Shown: piece by piece, positions 1-8,596 of the stretch
How the letters are laid out: each line of letters begins with the position of its first letter
Numbering within the stretch: position 1 is the first letter of the stretch
Made by a program: the position numbers and the translations under genes
The notes under the pieces: generated by a model
Databases searched by the model: none
Seen by the model: only the letters and a program-made list of their open reading frames with translations
What the model was told of the DNA's origin: nothing
Assembly (NCBI GenBank): GCA_014378085.1
Contig: JACMOJ010000158.1
Span: 1-17,891 of the forward strand
Direction of reading: 5' to 3'
From: Burkholderiales bacterium
Lineage (GTDB): Bacteria; Pseudomonadota; Gammaproteobacteria; Burkholderiales; Usitatibacteraceae
Length of the DNA stretch: 17,891 nucleotides

Positions 1-1659
1 CGCCACCGCCGCTTGGCGCATCTCCGATGCAGTGCCGTGTTTCATCACTAGGCTGCGAAGATGATCCGTCATCGGCAACACTTCCATGATGCATTCGCGT
101 CCAAAGTAACCGGTGTGACCACAATGCTCACAACCTTTGGCATGAAACAGCGAGACGCGCTCTGCTTTCGTAAAACGCTTTAAGCCCATTTGTTCAACCA
201 CTTCATCGACCGGGTGATACGGCGTCTTGCAATGATTGCAGAGTCGCCTGACCAAGCGCTGCGCCTGTATTCCGATCACGGTCGAGGTCAACAAATAGTC
301 GTCAATCCCCATGTCGATTAAGCGATTGATGGTCGACGCGGCATCGTTAGTGTGCACCGTCGACATCACCAAATGTCCGGTCAAGGCGGATTGCACCGCA
401 ATCTGCGCCGTTTCTAGATCGCGAATCTCACCAATCATGATGACATCGGGGTCCTGTCGGACGATTGATCGCAACGCGTTGGCGAAGGTCAAGTCAATCT
501 GCGGCTTCACTTGAATCTGGTTGATGCCGGGCATCTGGTATTCAACCGGATCTTCCACCGTCAGTATCTTCACATCCGGCTGGTTAAGGCGATCCAGCGC
601 GGTATAAAGCGTGGTCGTTTTGCCCGAGCCGGTCGGGCCGGTCACTAGCAGTACGCCGTGCGGTTGCGACAACAGGGCAAGGAATACTTTAAGATTGGCG
701 TCGTCGAATCCAAGCGCCGCAAAATTTAGCGCCACGCCACCCTTGTCGAGGATACGCATCACCACAGATTCACCGTGCATGGTGGGCACCGTGGAGACGC
801 GCAAATCAATCTCCTTGCCCTGCACGCGAAGCTTTATGCGGCCATCCTGTGGCAAACGACGCTCAGCGATGTCGAGATTTGCCATGATCTTGATGCGCGA
901 AATCACGGCGGCGGACAGCCGGCGTGGTGGCGACTCGGTTTCATGCAGCACACCATCGATGCGATATCGCACAATCAGGCGGTTCTCGAAGGGCTCAATG
1001 TGAATGTCAGACGCGCGGCGCTCAAGCGCATGGTTAATGACGAGGTTCACCAACCGGATCACCGGTGCCTCTGAGGCGAGGTCCTTTAAGTGCTCAATGT
1101 CGCCAAACTCTTGCTCTTCGTCGCGCGTGGAAATGTCATCAACAATTTGCCCCATGGACGACTTGCCGGCGCCGTACAAGCGTTCGTATACGACATCAAA
1201 ATCGTTGGCGGTCAGCAGTTTTGCGACGACCGTTTTGCCCGTTGCCGCGGCGAAGGCTTGTACCGTGAATGTGTCCTGCGGATCGACCATGGCCAGCACC
1301 AGCTCTCCCTCGTTGTCGGCGACCGGAATTGCGCGCGCTTCTTGGATAAATCGCGGTGACACAGCTTCTTCCAATAACGGCAATTCGGGAAACTCCGCGA
1401 TCTCGATCATCGTCCAACCACGTTGCTCGGCAAGCGCCACTGCGAGTTCGCGATGCGACAACATACCCATCCTGGTCAGGATTGAGCCGAGTTTTTCACG
1501 GCTACCCGCCGCGCGTGCGGCATCTTGCACCTTTAACGCACGATCTAGGTTGGTGTTATCCAGCTTGCCACGCGACACCAACAATTCGCCAATGCGAGTT
1601 GTCTCGTCGGCGATTACCGTAGTGGTGTGATCAGTGAAGGCTTCAGTATCTACAGTCAA
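1..1659 (-). CDS. gspE: Type II secretion system ATPase GspE (3' end outside window)
   Basis: Hexameric cytoplasmic ATPase that powers pseudopilus assembly in type II secretion. The visible 553 codons show an N-terminal MshEN/GspE_N-type domain (about residues 20-150), then a family-typical region with RASDIHIEPFE, then the ATPase core with Walker A GPTGSGKTT (341-349), an Asp box around GEIRD, and a STVHTND histidine motif. A tetracysteine zinc module is intact (C474/C477 and C510/C513), which favours GspE or PilB over PilT. The motif TGHLVMSTVHTND and the stretch around YLLTSTVIGIQAQRL look more like GspE than PilB. The stop codon lies beyond position 1. There is no ATG near the N-terminus in this frame: an in-frame TGA lies about 50 bases upstream, and the only plausible start between is TTG at 1659, preceded at a short distance by CGAAAG. 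Family is sure; the start is not. It lies 239 bases downstream of the glycan operon and is probably transcribed separately. Confidence 0.93.
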   Translation of the reverse strand, partial: MTVDTEAFTDHTTTVIADETTRIGELLVSRGKLDNTNLDRALKVQDAARAAGSREKLGSILTRMGMLSHRELAVALAEQRGWTMIEIAEFPELPLLEEAVSPRFIQEARAIPVADNEGELVLAMVDPQDTFTVQAFAAATGKTVVAKLLTANDFDVVYERLYGAGKSSMGQIVDDISTRDEEQEFGDIEHLKDLASEAPVIRLVNLVINHALERRASDIHIEPFENRLIVRYRIDGVLHETESPPRRLSAAVISRIKIMANLDIAERRLPQDGRIKLRVQGKEIDLRVSTVPTMHGESVVMRILDKGGVALNFAALGFDDANLKVFLALLSQPHGVLLVTGPTGSGKTTTLYTALDRLNQPDVKILTVEDPVEYQMPGINQIQVKPQIDLTFANALRSIVRQDPDVIMIGEIRDLETAQIAVQSALTGHLVMSTVHTNDAASTINRLIDMGIDDYLLTSTVIGIQAQRLVRRLCNHCKTPYHPVDEVVEQMGLKRFTKAERVSLFHAKGCEHCGHTGYFGRECIMEVLPMTDHLRSLVMKHGTASEMRQAAVA

Positions 1660-1725
1660 AGGATGACTTTCGTCGAAGTTTTGTGACCATTCTAGGTTCC
1701 CGAAGTGTCACGATGCGGAACGGCC

Positions 1726-1746
1726 AAAAAAACCTCGTTCGAGTAT
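1726..1746 (-). terminator. Possible weak intrinsic terminator of the glycan operon
   Basis: Read on the minus strand, ACTCGAACGAGG is followed by seven T residues. The stem is only 3-4 pairs (CTC/GAG with a GAAC loop), so this is weak. Its place, after the last operon gene and before gspE, fits a terminator. Confidence 0.25.
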
Positions 1747-1817
1747 AGCAGCGCCTCTGTTTGGCTCACCCGCAGGAACGGCGCAAAGGAGGGTTGTAAT
1801 CCGCTTAGTAGTAACCG

Positions 1818-1853
1818 GGTGTTTCAGCGGGGGTTCCAGCGGCGGTTTCAGCT
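1818..1853. repeat. Three imperfect 12-bp tandem repeats
   Basis: Plus-strand units GGTGTTTCAGCG (1818-1829), GGGGTTCCAGCG (1830-1841) and GCGGTTTCAGCT (1842-1853) lie head to tail just after the glycosyltransferase stop. In the small minus-strand frame they would encode a PLxP-type repeat. Function unknown; replication slippage is the likely origin. Confidence 0.7.
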
Positions 1854-1898
1854 GGGGCTCCGGAGCGACAACCGTTTGCGGGTCGTAAGGATGCGCCT

Positions 1899-3854
1899 TC
1901 AATGCTGCGTGCCGATGGCTTCAAGCAATACGGCGATGAAATCTGGCAAGACCGCGTCGGTATCGAATGCGTCTTTCACGTGCGCACGCGCAGCAGTTGC
2001 GATGCTATCGCGCAGCGGCTCATCGTCCAGCAGACGGGTGATGGCCGCCGTCCACGCTTCCACACTGTCGTCGGCAAACAACCCGGTCACACCGTCGCGG
2101 ACGTAGGTCGTGTAAGGCTCCGCGTTGGAATAGACGCCAACGGCGCCAGCGGCCGAGATTTCCAAATATTTGTTCGGACACTTTGAGGCTTCAAAGCGTG
2201 TCCGGCCTACGGGTGCCACCAGCACGTCCGGTGCGGCGGCCACCACGGTGGGGGCATAGGCGGCGTAGTTGAATTGATATGCCTGAAAGTGCACTCGTTC
2301 GGGCGGCAGCGTGGAAAATTCGGCCGGCAGCGAATTCGACATGACAAAAATATCCACGTCGTGGCGGTTTTGCACGATGTTGACCAATGCGGCAAACGCG
2401 ACCATGTTCTTCCGCAGGCTGCCGACATAGCCGATTTTCTTGCGGCGCAACGTCTTCCTTGGTTCACGCATCGTTAGTTCACGTCTCATGGGAAACACCC
2501 CAAGATCGACATTGGTGGGGAGTGTCACGACGCGTTTGGCGTGTGGCCACAAATCCTCGGCGAGCGGCTCGCGGTACGTGAGCACGACGTCGGCCTGATG
2601 TATCAACGCAAGGAAGTTTTCGTACGGCTCGGCACCGGGAGAAAAGATCGGCGCGTATTCTTCCCATTCACGCCCCAACCAAAACCAGTTGTCGTCAAGC
2701 ATATACAGCGTGCGAATGCCCCGTTTGACACAAATATCCATCAGCGCCACGCCGTTGTGATTGCGAACGCGACTGAAGATGACCAAGTCACATCCGGTAA
2801 GGTCGTCTTCAGTGGCGCGTTCATCCAATACTGCGCGCCACAGAATGGCCCCCCAACGATGCATCCGCGCAAAATAATTGAAGAAACAAAGCTGATTGTG
2901 GGCCGGCTCATTTACGCCGCCGATCACCACGACGTCGAGCGGTCGGCCACGCGCTGTCACCTGCCGATGCAACTCGCGCTGCAGGCGCTCTGGCAGCGAC
3001 CGCCAACCCGGCGAGTTAGCACGTAATGCGGCCATCGACGATATCTCACATTCGGGCCCTATCAATTCGTCTTCGCGCGTGGGTGTCACGCGCAATGTTT
3101 CCGCGCCCAGCCGCATGAGTTGCGGCAAGGCTACCGACGGCGGTGCCGCAAGCGGCGTCACAAAGGGGTGTTGATGCCAACGAGGACCGGGCACAGGCTG
3201 TAACGGGATGGAATGGATTTTGCGGGTCCGACTAACACGCAGGCAGAATTCCCACCACCACATGCGCTGCAGGCTTGCTGCCTCGCTAAAACCACCGGCG
3301 CGGCGAATCAAGTCGCGTCGTATCATCGTGTTGCACATTGGCACCAGATCGAGCATCTGTAACCAAGCGTGCGGGTAGTCACTCGAAAATCCGTCGTTCT
3401 GATGGGTGAGAAACGATTCGTTGGCGGCCGAGCGGCCCTCACTGAAGCTTCGATATCCGGCTACCATTTCCGCGTCAGAAGTGGAAAAAGTCTTGTGCCA
3501 TTCAGCCAGATTTGCATACCAGGTGCTGATTTCACTGCCAATACCCAGTACGGCAACCCATTCAGTCGCAACGCCGTCTAACGCTGCGTTGAGCATTCGT
3601 CCCGGATGCTCGGTCGGAGCGGGCGAGTTGAGCACCTGCGCACCACTGATTAGCAGATCGTCCGTTGAAAACAGGTCGCGCCACGGTGGCCCATCCACAA
3701 CGACCAAAATATTGGTCTTAAATACGTCGCGTTCAGCGTAGTGGCGCAGGTCAAACAGCAGCTGTTTCGCCTGTCGCCCGAGCGCACTGACGTCGCCCAC
3801 AATCAACACCACAACGGTGACTTTGGGGACCTGCGGCACGCCGTGAGGGTTCAT
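1899..3854 (-). CDS. Two-domain glycosyltransferase (GT2-like N-terminus, GT-B/GT4-like C-terminus)
   Basis: Predicted cytoplasmic glycosyltransferase of 651 residues for the surface glycan built by this operon. Residues about 10-215 resemble a GT-A/GT2 fold (KVTVVVLIVG, ILVVVDGPP, ATEWVAVL, then WWWEFCLRVS). The acidic DxD expected after WVAVL is absent: the sequence there is GIGSEIS. Residues about 305-650 look like a GT-B enzyme: DVVVIGG, CDLVIFSR, a LDDNWFW segment, IGYVGSLRKN at 474-483, and the nucleotide-sugar-binding stretch SKCPNKYLEISAAG (557-570), followed by GVTGLF. The donor and linkage cannot be told from sequence. I chose ATG 3854, 13 bases after the wzt stop; an upstream in-frame start at 3917 would overlap wzt and add a Pro/Arg-rich tail unlike the family. 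It is the last gene of the operon. It could be a bifunctional enzyme, or one active C-terminal domain with a structural N-terminus. Confidence 0.85.
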   Translation of the reverse strand: MNPHGVPQVPKVTVVVLIVGDVSALGRQAKQLLFDLRHYAERDVFKTNILVVVDGPPWRDLFSTDDLLISGAQVLNSPAPTEHPGRMLNAALDGVATEWVAVLGIGSEISTWYANLAEWHKTFSTSDAEMVAGYRSFSEGRSAANESFLTHQNDGFSSDYPHAWLQMLDLVPMCNTMIRRDLIRRAGGFSEAASLQRMWWWEFCLRVSRTRKIHSIPLQPVPGPRWHQHPFVTPLAAPPSVALPQLMRLGAETLRVTPTREDELIGPECEISSMAALRANSPGWRSLPERLQRELHRQVTARGRPLDVVVIGGVNEPAHNQLCFFNYFARMHRWGAILWRAVLDERATEDDLTGCDLVIFSRVRNHNGVALMDICVKRGIRTLYMLDDNWFWLGREWEEYAPIFSPGAEPYENFLALIHQADVVLTYREPLAEDLWPHAKRVVTLPTNVDLGVFPMRRELTMREPRKTLRRKKIGYVGSLRKNMVAFAALVNIVQNRHDVDIFVMSNSLPAEFSTLPPERVHFQAYQFNYAAYAPTVVAAAPDVLVAPVGRTRFEASKCPNKYLEISAAGAVGVYSNAEPYTTYVRDGVTGLFADDSVEAWTAAITRLLDDEPLRDSIATAARAHVKDAFDTDAVLPDFIAVLLEAIGTQH

Positions 3855-3867
3855 TGTGGATCGGCGT

Positions 3868-4650
3868 TTAAGTCGCCGCGGCGGGCTCGGGCAACATGGT
3901 GGAGCGGCCAAGCGCATGATTCTTGTACGCGTTTACGACTTTGCTGGTCAGTCCGTCCTCGATGACGCGCCCGTGGTCCATCCAGACCGTGCGATTACAG
4001 TATTCGGTCAACAAATCGAGGCTATGTGACGAAAACACAAGAATTTTTCCTTGGTCCATGAATTCGCGCATTCGCACGTTGGCTTTTTCGGTAAACGACA
4101 AATCCCCCGCGCCCATGACTTCATCGAGCAACAAAATCTCCGGGTTCACGGAGGTTGAAACTGCAAACGCTAGGCGTACGAACATCCCGGTCGAATAGGT
4201 ACGAACTGGGTAGTCGAGAAACCTTCCGAGGCCAGAAAATTCGGCAATTTCGGGCATCTTCACTTCAATCTCGTCTGGACGCATCCCGAGCAACATGGCG
4301 CGGATGCGAATATTTTCCCAACCCGACCGGTTGTATTCAAACCCGGTCGCAAACTCGAACAGCGGACAGACGTGACCGACTGTTTTGGCAACACCTGCAG
4401 TCGGCGGGTAAATGCCCGCCATCACCTTCAGCAGTGTGGATTTGCCAGCACCGTTATGGCCAATGAGTCCAACGCGTTCACCTGCACGCACTTCAAGGTT
4501 GACGTTTTTCAACGCCTCGATGACATTCGACGGTCGTGGTGTCCGACTCCTCAAGCCAGCGAGGAAGCCCTTCAATGTATGGCCGTCGGCAGCGGTGCCG
4601 ATATCAAAGCGCACCCCTACATTTCTCAATGAGATCGAGAGCGGGTTCAT
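3868..4650 (-). CDS. wzt: Polysaccharide ABC transporter ATP-binding subunit (Wzt-like, short form)
   Basis: ATPase subunit that pairs with the permease encoded just upstream to move lipid-linked O-antigen or a similar polysaccharide across the inner membrane. The 260 residues include Walker A GHNGAGKS (64-71), the signature variant [12 protein letters not shown] (from 152), Walker B ILLLDE (172-177) and an H-loop SSHS (H209). [10 protein letters not shown] after Walker B is typical of the Wzt/KpsT/TagH group. Classical O9a-type Wzt proteins are about 400 residues or more with a C-terminal carbohydrate-binding domain; that domain is missing here, so length fits the short class. It overlaps the permease gene by ATGA, which suggests coupled translation. 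Exact substrate is inferred from the neighbouring rhamnose genes. Confidence 0.93.
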   Translation of the reverse strand: MNPLSISLRNVGVRFDIGTAADGHTLKGFLAGLRSRTPRPSNVIEALKNVNLEVRAGERVGLIGHNGAGKSTLLKVMAGIYPPTAGVAKTVGHVCPLFEFATGFEYNRSGWENIRIRAMLLGMRPDEIEVKMPEIAEFSGLGRFLDYPVRTYSTGMFVRLAFAVSTSVNPEILLLDEVMGAGDLSFTEKANVRMREFMDQGKILVFSSHSLDLLTEYCNRTVWMDHGRVIEDGLTSKVVNAYKNHALGRSTMLPEPAAAT

Positions 4651-5444
4651 AAGATATAAACAATGCGGCGATCGAGTCGCAACGAAACCAGTAGCGCGAC
4701 TAACGCAAGCACGATCAAGTAGATGCCGGCTGCAACGTAGATCTCGGCTGGCGCCGCCTCAAGTTTTGTTAGCGGATGGCGCACCACTTCAATAAGGTAG
4801 TAGAGAGGGTTGTACTTGTAGACAAAATCGAGCCCGCGCTCTTTGAGCGTACCGACGGTGAAAAAAATGGGGGTAACAAACATCAACACCTGCAATAACG
4901 CCGTCATGCCGTGAGGTAAATCGCGAAATCTTGCAGAAGCGTAAGCCATGATCGTTGCGTGTAAATAACTTGCGAGCAGCACAATCAGCATGCCCGGTAC
5001 CACCCACCACATGCCTGCGCCGAACGGTTGGCGCAATAGGGTGGCGACGACAAAGAAAATCACCACGCCGATCGCAAACGGCACGCTGGCGTTAACAATT
5101 ACACGCAACACGTAGATTTGCTTCGGGTAGGTGAATTGTTTGATGTAACCCTCGGCAAACACAAACGCGTTGCCGCCGTCGGTAATGGTTTGGCTAAGGT
5201 AGCCCCAACAGACGAAGCCGATGGTCAGAAACGGTAGGTAGGTCTCAAGCGGCTGGTGAAACAATGTGCCGTAAATAACACCCATGCCGCCTACCCACAT
5301 CGCCAGATTCAGCAAAATCCACGTGGGCCCAACAAACGACTTCGCAAATCGATTACGAACGTCAGCCATACCCAGATGCCACCAGACGCGCCAGTTCAAT
5401 AACGCTGCGACGTTGTCGCGGAAGAGTTTTTGGAATGTCGTCAT
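4647..5444 (-). CDS. wzm: Polysaccharide ABC transporter permease (Wzm-like)
   Basis: Inner-membrane ABC-2-type permease of 265 residues. Hydrophobic segments suggest six membrane helices, starting near [18 protein letters not shown] and [15 protein letters not shown] and ending with a helix near [15 protein letters not shown]. The N-terminal amphipathic part ([19 protein letters not shown]) and the region [23 protein letters not shown] are characteristic of the family. It is encoded between the GNAT gene (4-base ATGA overlap) and wzt (4-base ATGA overlap), the usual wzm-wzt pairing. Role: export of an undecaprenyl-linked glycan assembled on the cytoplasmic side. Confidence 0.93.
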   Translation of the reverse strand: MTTFQKLFRDNVAALLNWRVWWHLGMADVRNRFAKSFVGPTWILLNLAMWVGGMGVIYGTLFHQPLETYLPFLTIGFVCWGYLSQTITDGGNAFVFAEGYIKQFTYPKQIYVLRVIVNASVPFAIGVVIFFVVATLLRQPFGAGMWWVVPGMLIVLLASYLHATIMAYASARFRDLPHGMTALLQVLMFVTPIFFTVGTLKERGLDFVYKYNPLYYLIEVVRHPLTKLEAAPAEIYVAAGIYLIVLALVALLVSLRLDRRIVYIL

Positions 5445-5953
5445 CCTGCCCGCAATTCCATCATGACCAAACCATCGTGTTGGCCGTGTTTGATGAATCC
5501 GAGTGACTCATAGAGCCGAATCGCCCGTCCGTTTTCGGCAAGCACTTCTAAGTAGACGCGCTGTAGTTGCAGTTCGCCAAACGCGAACGCTACCAGCGCA
5601 CTAATCGCGTCACGGATGAACCCTTTCCCAGAAACGCCGGGTGCGGCGATAAAGCGTCCAACCTCTGCTTCACCAATCTCGCGATCAATGGCATAAATAG
5701 AAACTTGCCCAACCGGCACATGTGTTTCGTTGTTCTCAACGACAAACATAAACGCGTCATCAACCAACTGATGCTGCATAAACCACGCGCGATGATTGTC
5801 GAGTCTGACAAGTTCAGACTGCTTAAACCAACGGCGCACGTCGTCCCGGTTACGCCACGCCAGGGTCATTTCCAAATCGTCTTCCGCCAATAGGCGCAAA
5901 TGCACTTTAGACACGCGAATGCCGTTAGCGGCAGCAACACTAATTGTTTCCAT
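5441..5953 (-). CDS. GNAT-family N-acyltransferase, probably sugar-modifying
   Basis: GNAT fold protein of about 170 residues. Visible landmarks are LRLLAEDDLEMTLAWRN near the N-terminus, a core strand with EVGRFIA, an acyl-CoA-binding loop near GVSGKGFIRDAI, and the C-terminal ENGRAIRLYESLGF motif. The layout resembles PseH/WecD-like enzymes that acylate amino sugars. Beside a nucleotide-sugar aminotransferase, a likely job is N-acetylation of a dTDP-amino-dideoxy-hexose, but this is inference; protein substrates are also possible for GNATs. Start: GTG at 5956 and ATG at 5953 are adjacent; AGAAAGAAGA just upstream is better spaced for the ATG. The stop overlaps the wzm start (ATGA). Confidence 0.82.
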   Translation of the reverse strand: METISVAAANGIRVSKVHLRLLAEDDLEMTLAWRNRDDVRRWFKQSELVRLDNHRAWFMQHQLVDDAFMFVVENNETHVPVGQVSIYAIDREIGEAEVGRFIAAPGVSGKGFIRDAISALVAFAFGELQLQRVYLEVLAENGRAIRLYESLGFIKHGQHDGLVMMELRAG

Positions 5954-5977
5954 CACAAATCTTCTTTCTGCGACCGC

Positions 5978-8041
5978 TTATTTCGTTGCCAGTTTGACCA
6001 CTTCGGCAACAACGCGATCAACATCTGCGTCGGTCAGTCGCATGTGAAGTGGTAATGAAATGATTTCATCCGATGCCAGTCGCGCCTGCGGACAGGTACC
6101 GTCGCCGTAGGCAAACATTCGGTACAACGTATTGTCTCGGTAGTGTACGCCGGGGAAGATGCCTGCGAGATTTAACGCTTCCATCAGTTCGTCACGATTT
6201 TTAACGCGTATTTGAAAAAGGTGTGTCGCCGATTCGCATGCGATGGGTATCGGAATGGTGCGAATGTGAAGATGCGACGCAAACCCCGCGCGATATCGAT
6301 TCGCAATTTCCCGGCGTCGTTGGTTGTCACTATCAAGATACTTCAGCTGAACCAACGCGATTGCCGCCATGATCGAGTTGCCATGATACTTGTAGCCGAC
6401 AAATTCAACGTCGTACTTCCATTTGTAATTGCCCTGTGAAGCAGTGCGCGAGTAGGTATCTTTATTGATACCAAGCCAGGTCAGCTTGCGTGCCAGTTCA
6501 TCATCCGCTTGGTCGCGGAAACAAACCATGCCGGCATCCGCCGTTGGCAAATTTTTCACCGCTTGATAGCTGAACACCGTCACATCGGCGTCATAACCGA
6601 CATGTTTCATGGTGCCCGCTGATGAGACTCGAGTACCGGCCATGTGCGCCGCATCCAGAATCATCGCCAAACCTCGCTCGCGGCACAACTTTAATACCGC
6701 TTCATATTGACCGGGATTACCACCCATGCCGACAAACATCACCGCTCTCGTTCTTGGCGTAATTTTGGCGGCGACGTCCGCGGCGTCTAGACAAAGAAAT
6801 TCGTCCACATCCGCAAAGACAGGCCTCATGTTGGCGTACAAAATCGTGTGGCTGTCTGACACAAACGTAAGCGGAGTCGTGATGACCTCGTCCCCATCCG
6901 CCCAATCGTGTTTACGCTTCAACACCTCTACGGCAAGGTGCAGGCCGACCGTCGCAGAGTTCAGAAAGTGCGCATGTGGGAGCCCGGTGTATTGTTTCCA
7001 CGCCTCCTCAAACGCGATCGTTTTATAGCCCAACCCCGTCCAGCCTTTTTCGAGGCATTCGCGGATCTCCGCAAGGCACTCGTCGATGCGAAACGTGGGC
7101 ACAAATAGCTGCACGGGCTCAGGCGACGGTGGTGTCACCCCCTCGTCGACGAGCGTTGCACGTTCAGCAATGCAGCCGGCAAGTTGTGTTTGCCAGTCAC
7201 GCGTCGAAATGCCAACCGCCTCCAATTTTTCGTGCGACAAAACGGAATAGGCGGGGCGCTTCGCTGGTGCGCTGTATTGTGCGCTGCTGATTGCGTCAAC
7301 CTGCTTTATCTTGCGCGCAGCGTCAGTCGTGCTGGAAATGATAGCGTCGGCAAAACCATGCCACGAGGTCACTCCAGTTGCGGTAACGTGGTAGATGCCA
7401 TTCGGAATCGTAAGTGAAATTGACGCTGCGTCAATTTTCACCATCTGCTGGGTTGCAAGCGCAACATCGCGCACCCAAGTGGGTGAGCCGAGCTGGTCGT
7501 TGACGACTTTTAGCTCGCTGCGTTCGCGCGCGAGCCGTAGCATAGTCAACAAAAAGTTATGCCTCCGATTAGAGTACAACCAAGCGGCGCGAAGCACCAA
7601 AAAGCGTTTGGCAATACTTGCCACCGCCAATTCACCCGCCAACTTTGTTCGACCGTAAACGTTCTGCGGCTGAACCGGATCAGATTCGCGATAGGGCACA
7701 TGGCCATCGCCGGCAAAAACATAATCGGTTGAGTAGTGAATCATCGCGGCACCGCAACGGTTTGCTTCTTCTGCGAGCACTGCCGGGGCAATACCGTTGA
7801 CCTGCATTGCCACTGCGGCGTCAGCTTCTGCGTGATCAACGGCGGTGTAGGCCGCAGCGTTAATAATCAGCGCTGGCTGAAATTCACGTACCTTGGCGCG
7901 AAGTTGATCCAGTTTGGTGAGGTCGAGCTGTGTTCGATCTAATGCAACGACATCCACTTCATTTGCGTCAGCAAACAACCTCGCCAGCTCGTAGCCCAGC
8001 TGGCCGTTTTTTCCGGTGATCAGAATTAGTGGCTTTTGCAT
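5978..8041 (-). CDS. rmlD: Fused dTDP-4-dehydrorhamnose reductase (RmlD) and DegT-family sugar aminotransferase
   Basis: One open frame of 687 codons holds two enzymes normally encoded apart. Residues 1-about 295 are RmlD, the last step to dTDP-L-rhamnose: Rossmann motif ITGKNGQLG, INAAAYTAVDHAEAD (60-74), STDYVF, and the catalytic YGRTK (Y129, K133), ending with KRPAYSVLSHEKL. After a short Pro-containing linker (about 297-311) comes a complete DegT/DnrJ/EryC1/StrS fold-type I aminotransferase: GWTGLGYKT, LNSATVGLHLA, DEVITTPLTF, ILDAAHMAGT (D463) and the PLP lysine in SYQAVKNL (K496), then a family-typical C-terminus with GVHYRDN. Both halves look intact. The gene starts 3 bases after rmlC and ends about 25 bases before the GNAT start. 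The aminotransferase probably uses a dTDP-4-keto-6-deoxy sugar; whether it acts at C4 or C3 cannot be told here. Confidence 0.92.
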   Translation of the reverse strand: MQKPLILITGKNGQLGYELARLFADANEVDVVALDRTQLDLTKLDQLRAKVREFQPALIINAAAYTAVDHAEADAAVAMQVNGIAPAVLAEEANRCGAAMIHYSTDYVFAGDGHVPYRESDPVQPQNVYGRTKLAGELAVASIAKRFLVLRAAWLYSNRRHNFLLTMLRLARERSELKVVNDQLGSPTWVRDVALATQQMVKIDAASISLTIPNGIYHVTATGVTSWHGFADAIISSTTDAARKIKQVDAISSAQYSAPAKRPAYSVLSHEKLEAVGISTRDWQTQLAGCIAERATLVDEGVTPPSPEPVQLFVPTFRIDECLAEIRECLEKGWTGLGYKTIAFEEAWKQYTGLPHAHFLNSATVGLHLAVEVLKRKHDWADGDEVITTPLTFVSDSHTILYANMRPVFADVDEFLCLDAADVAAKITPRTRAVMFVGMGGNPGQYEAVLKLCRERGLAMILDAAHMAGTRVSSAGTMKHVGYDADVTVFSYQAVKNLPTADAGMVCFRDQADDELARKLTWLGINKDTYSRTASQGNYKWKYDVEFVGYKYHGNSIMAAIALVQLKYLDSDNQRRREIANRYRAGFASHLHIRTIPIPIACESATHLFQIRVKNRDELMEALNLAGIFPGVHYRDNTLYRMFAYGDGTCPQARLASDEIISLPLHMRLTDADVDRVVAEVVKLATK

Positions 8042-8044
8042 CGA

Positions 8045-8596
8045 TCAGGCAAACGTTTCTGCATCAGCCAACACGGGTGCGTTTGCATCGGCCGGTTTGA
8101 GCTGCGGCATTTCACCAACGGCCAACGGCCAAGGCACACTCACCTGCGGGTCGTTCCATCGCAAGCTACGTTCGTGGACAGGCGCGTAGTAGTCGGTTGT
8201 TTTATACAAAAACTCGGCGGTGTCAGAGGTCACAAGAAAGCCGTGTGCAAATCCCGGCGGCACCCACAACATAAGTTTGTTGTCCGCCGACAACGTCACG
8301 CAGACGTGTTTGCCAAACGTTGGCGAGGATCGGCGTAAATCGACGACAACGTCAAACACTTCGCCCGCCACCACGCGCACCAGTTTTCCTTGTGGCTGCT
8401 GGATTTGGTAGTGAAGGCCGCGCAAGACGCCGCGCACACTTTTTGAATGGTTGTCCTGCACAAACGCGGCAGAAACACCGGTCGCATCGGCAAACTTTTT
8501 TTCGTTAAAACTCTCAAAGAAAAATCCGCGCGCATCGCCAAAAACCGCTGGCTCAATGAGCTTAACGTCGGCGATTTCCGTCTCAATAATCTGCAT
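8045..8596 (-). CDS. rmlC: dTDP-4-dehydrorhamnose 3,5-epimerase RmlC
   Basis: Cupin epimerase, third step from glucose-1-phosphate to dTDP-L-rhamnose; cytoplasmic. The 183-residue length is normal. It begins [16 protein letters not shown], with the family motif GDARGFFFESF, active-site GVLRGLHYQ (H62), WVPPGFAHGF, and the aromatic segment YKTTDYYAP. An in-frame start exists at 8695 but would place 33 unrelated residues inside rmlA; ATG 8596 is chosen because it matches the family N-terminus and forms a TAATG junction with the rmlA stop, suggesting reinitiation. Confidence 0.97.
   Translation of the reverse strand: MQIIETEIADVKLIEPAVFGDARGFFFESFNEKKFADATGVSAAFVQDNHSKSVRGVLRGLHYQIQQPQGKLVRVVAGEVFDVVVDLRRSSPTFGKHVCVTLSADNKLMLWVPPGFAHGFLVTSDTAEFLYKTTDYYAPVHERSLRWNDPQVSVPWPLAVGEMPQLKPADANAPVLADAETFA

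Larger units (their letters stand above)
1660..1898. other. Intergenic region between glycosyltransferase gene and gspE
   Basis: No convincing gene. A 64-codon minus-strand reading frame (1708-1902) starts in an ATGA overlap with the glycosyltransferase stop. It reads mostly as Pro-rich repeat (QLKPPLEPPLKHP) followed by unremarkable sequence, and it crosses a possible terminator, so I do not call it as a gene. The region should hold a promoter for gspE, but I see no clear -35/-10 pair. Confidence 0.5.

Noticed and set aside
1004..1630. Plus-strand open frame of 208 codons antisense to gspE
   Set aside because: Ser/Ala-rich reading with no recognizable domain, fully covered by gspE.
1818..1853. 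CRISPR-like repeat array
   Set aside because: Units are 12 bp, adjacent and without spacers.
3855..3917. Upstream start for the large glycosyltransferase
   Set aside because: It would overlap wzt by about 50 bases and add a Pro/Arg-rich leader; ATG 3854 follows the wzt stop directly.
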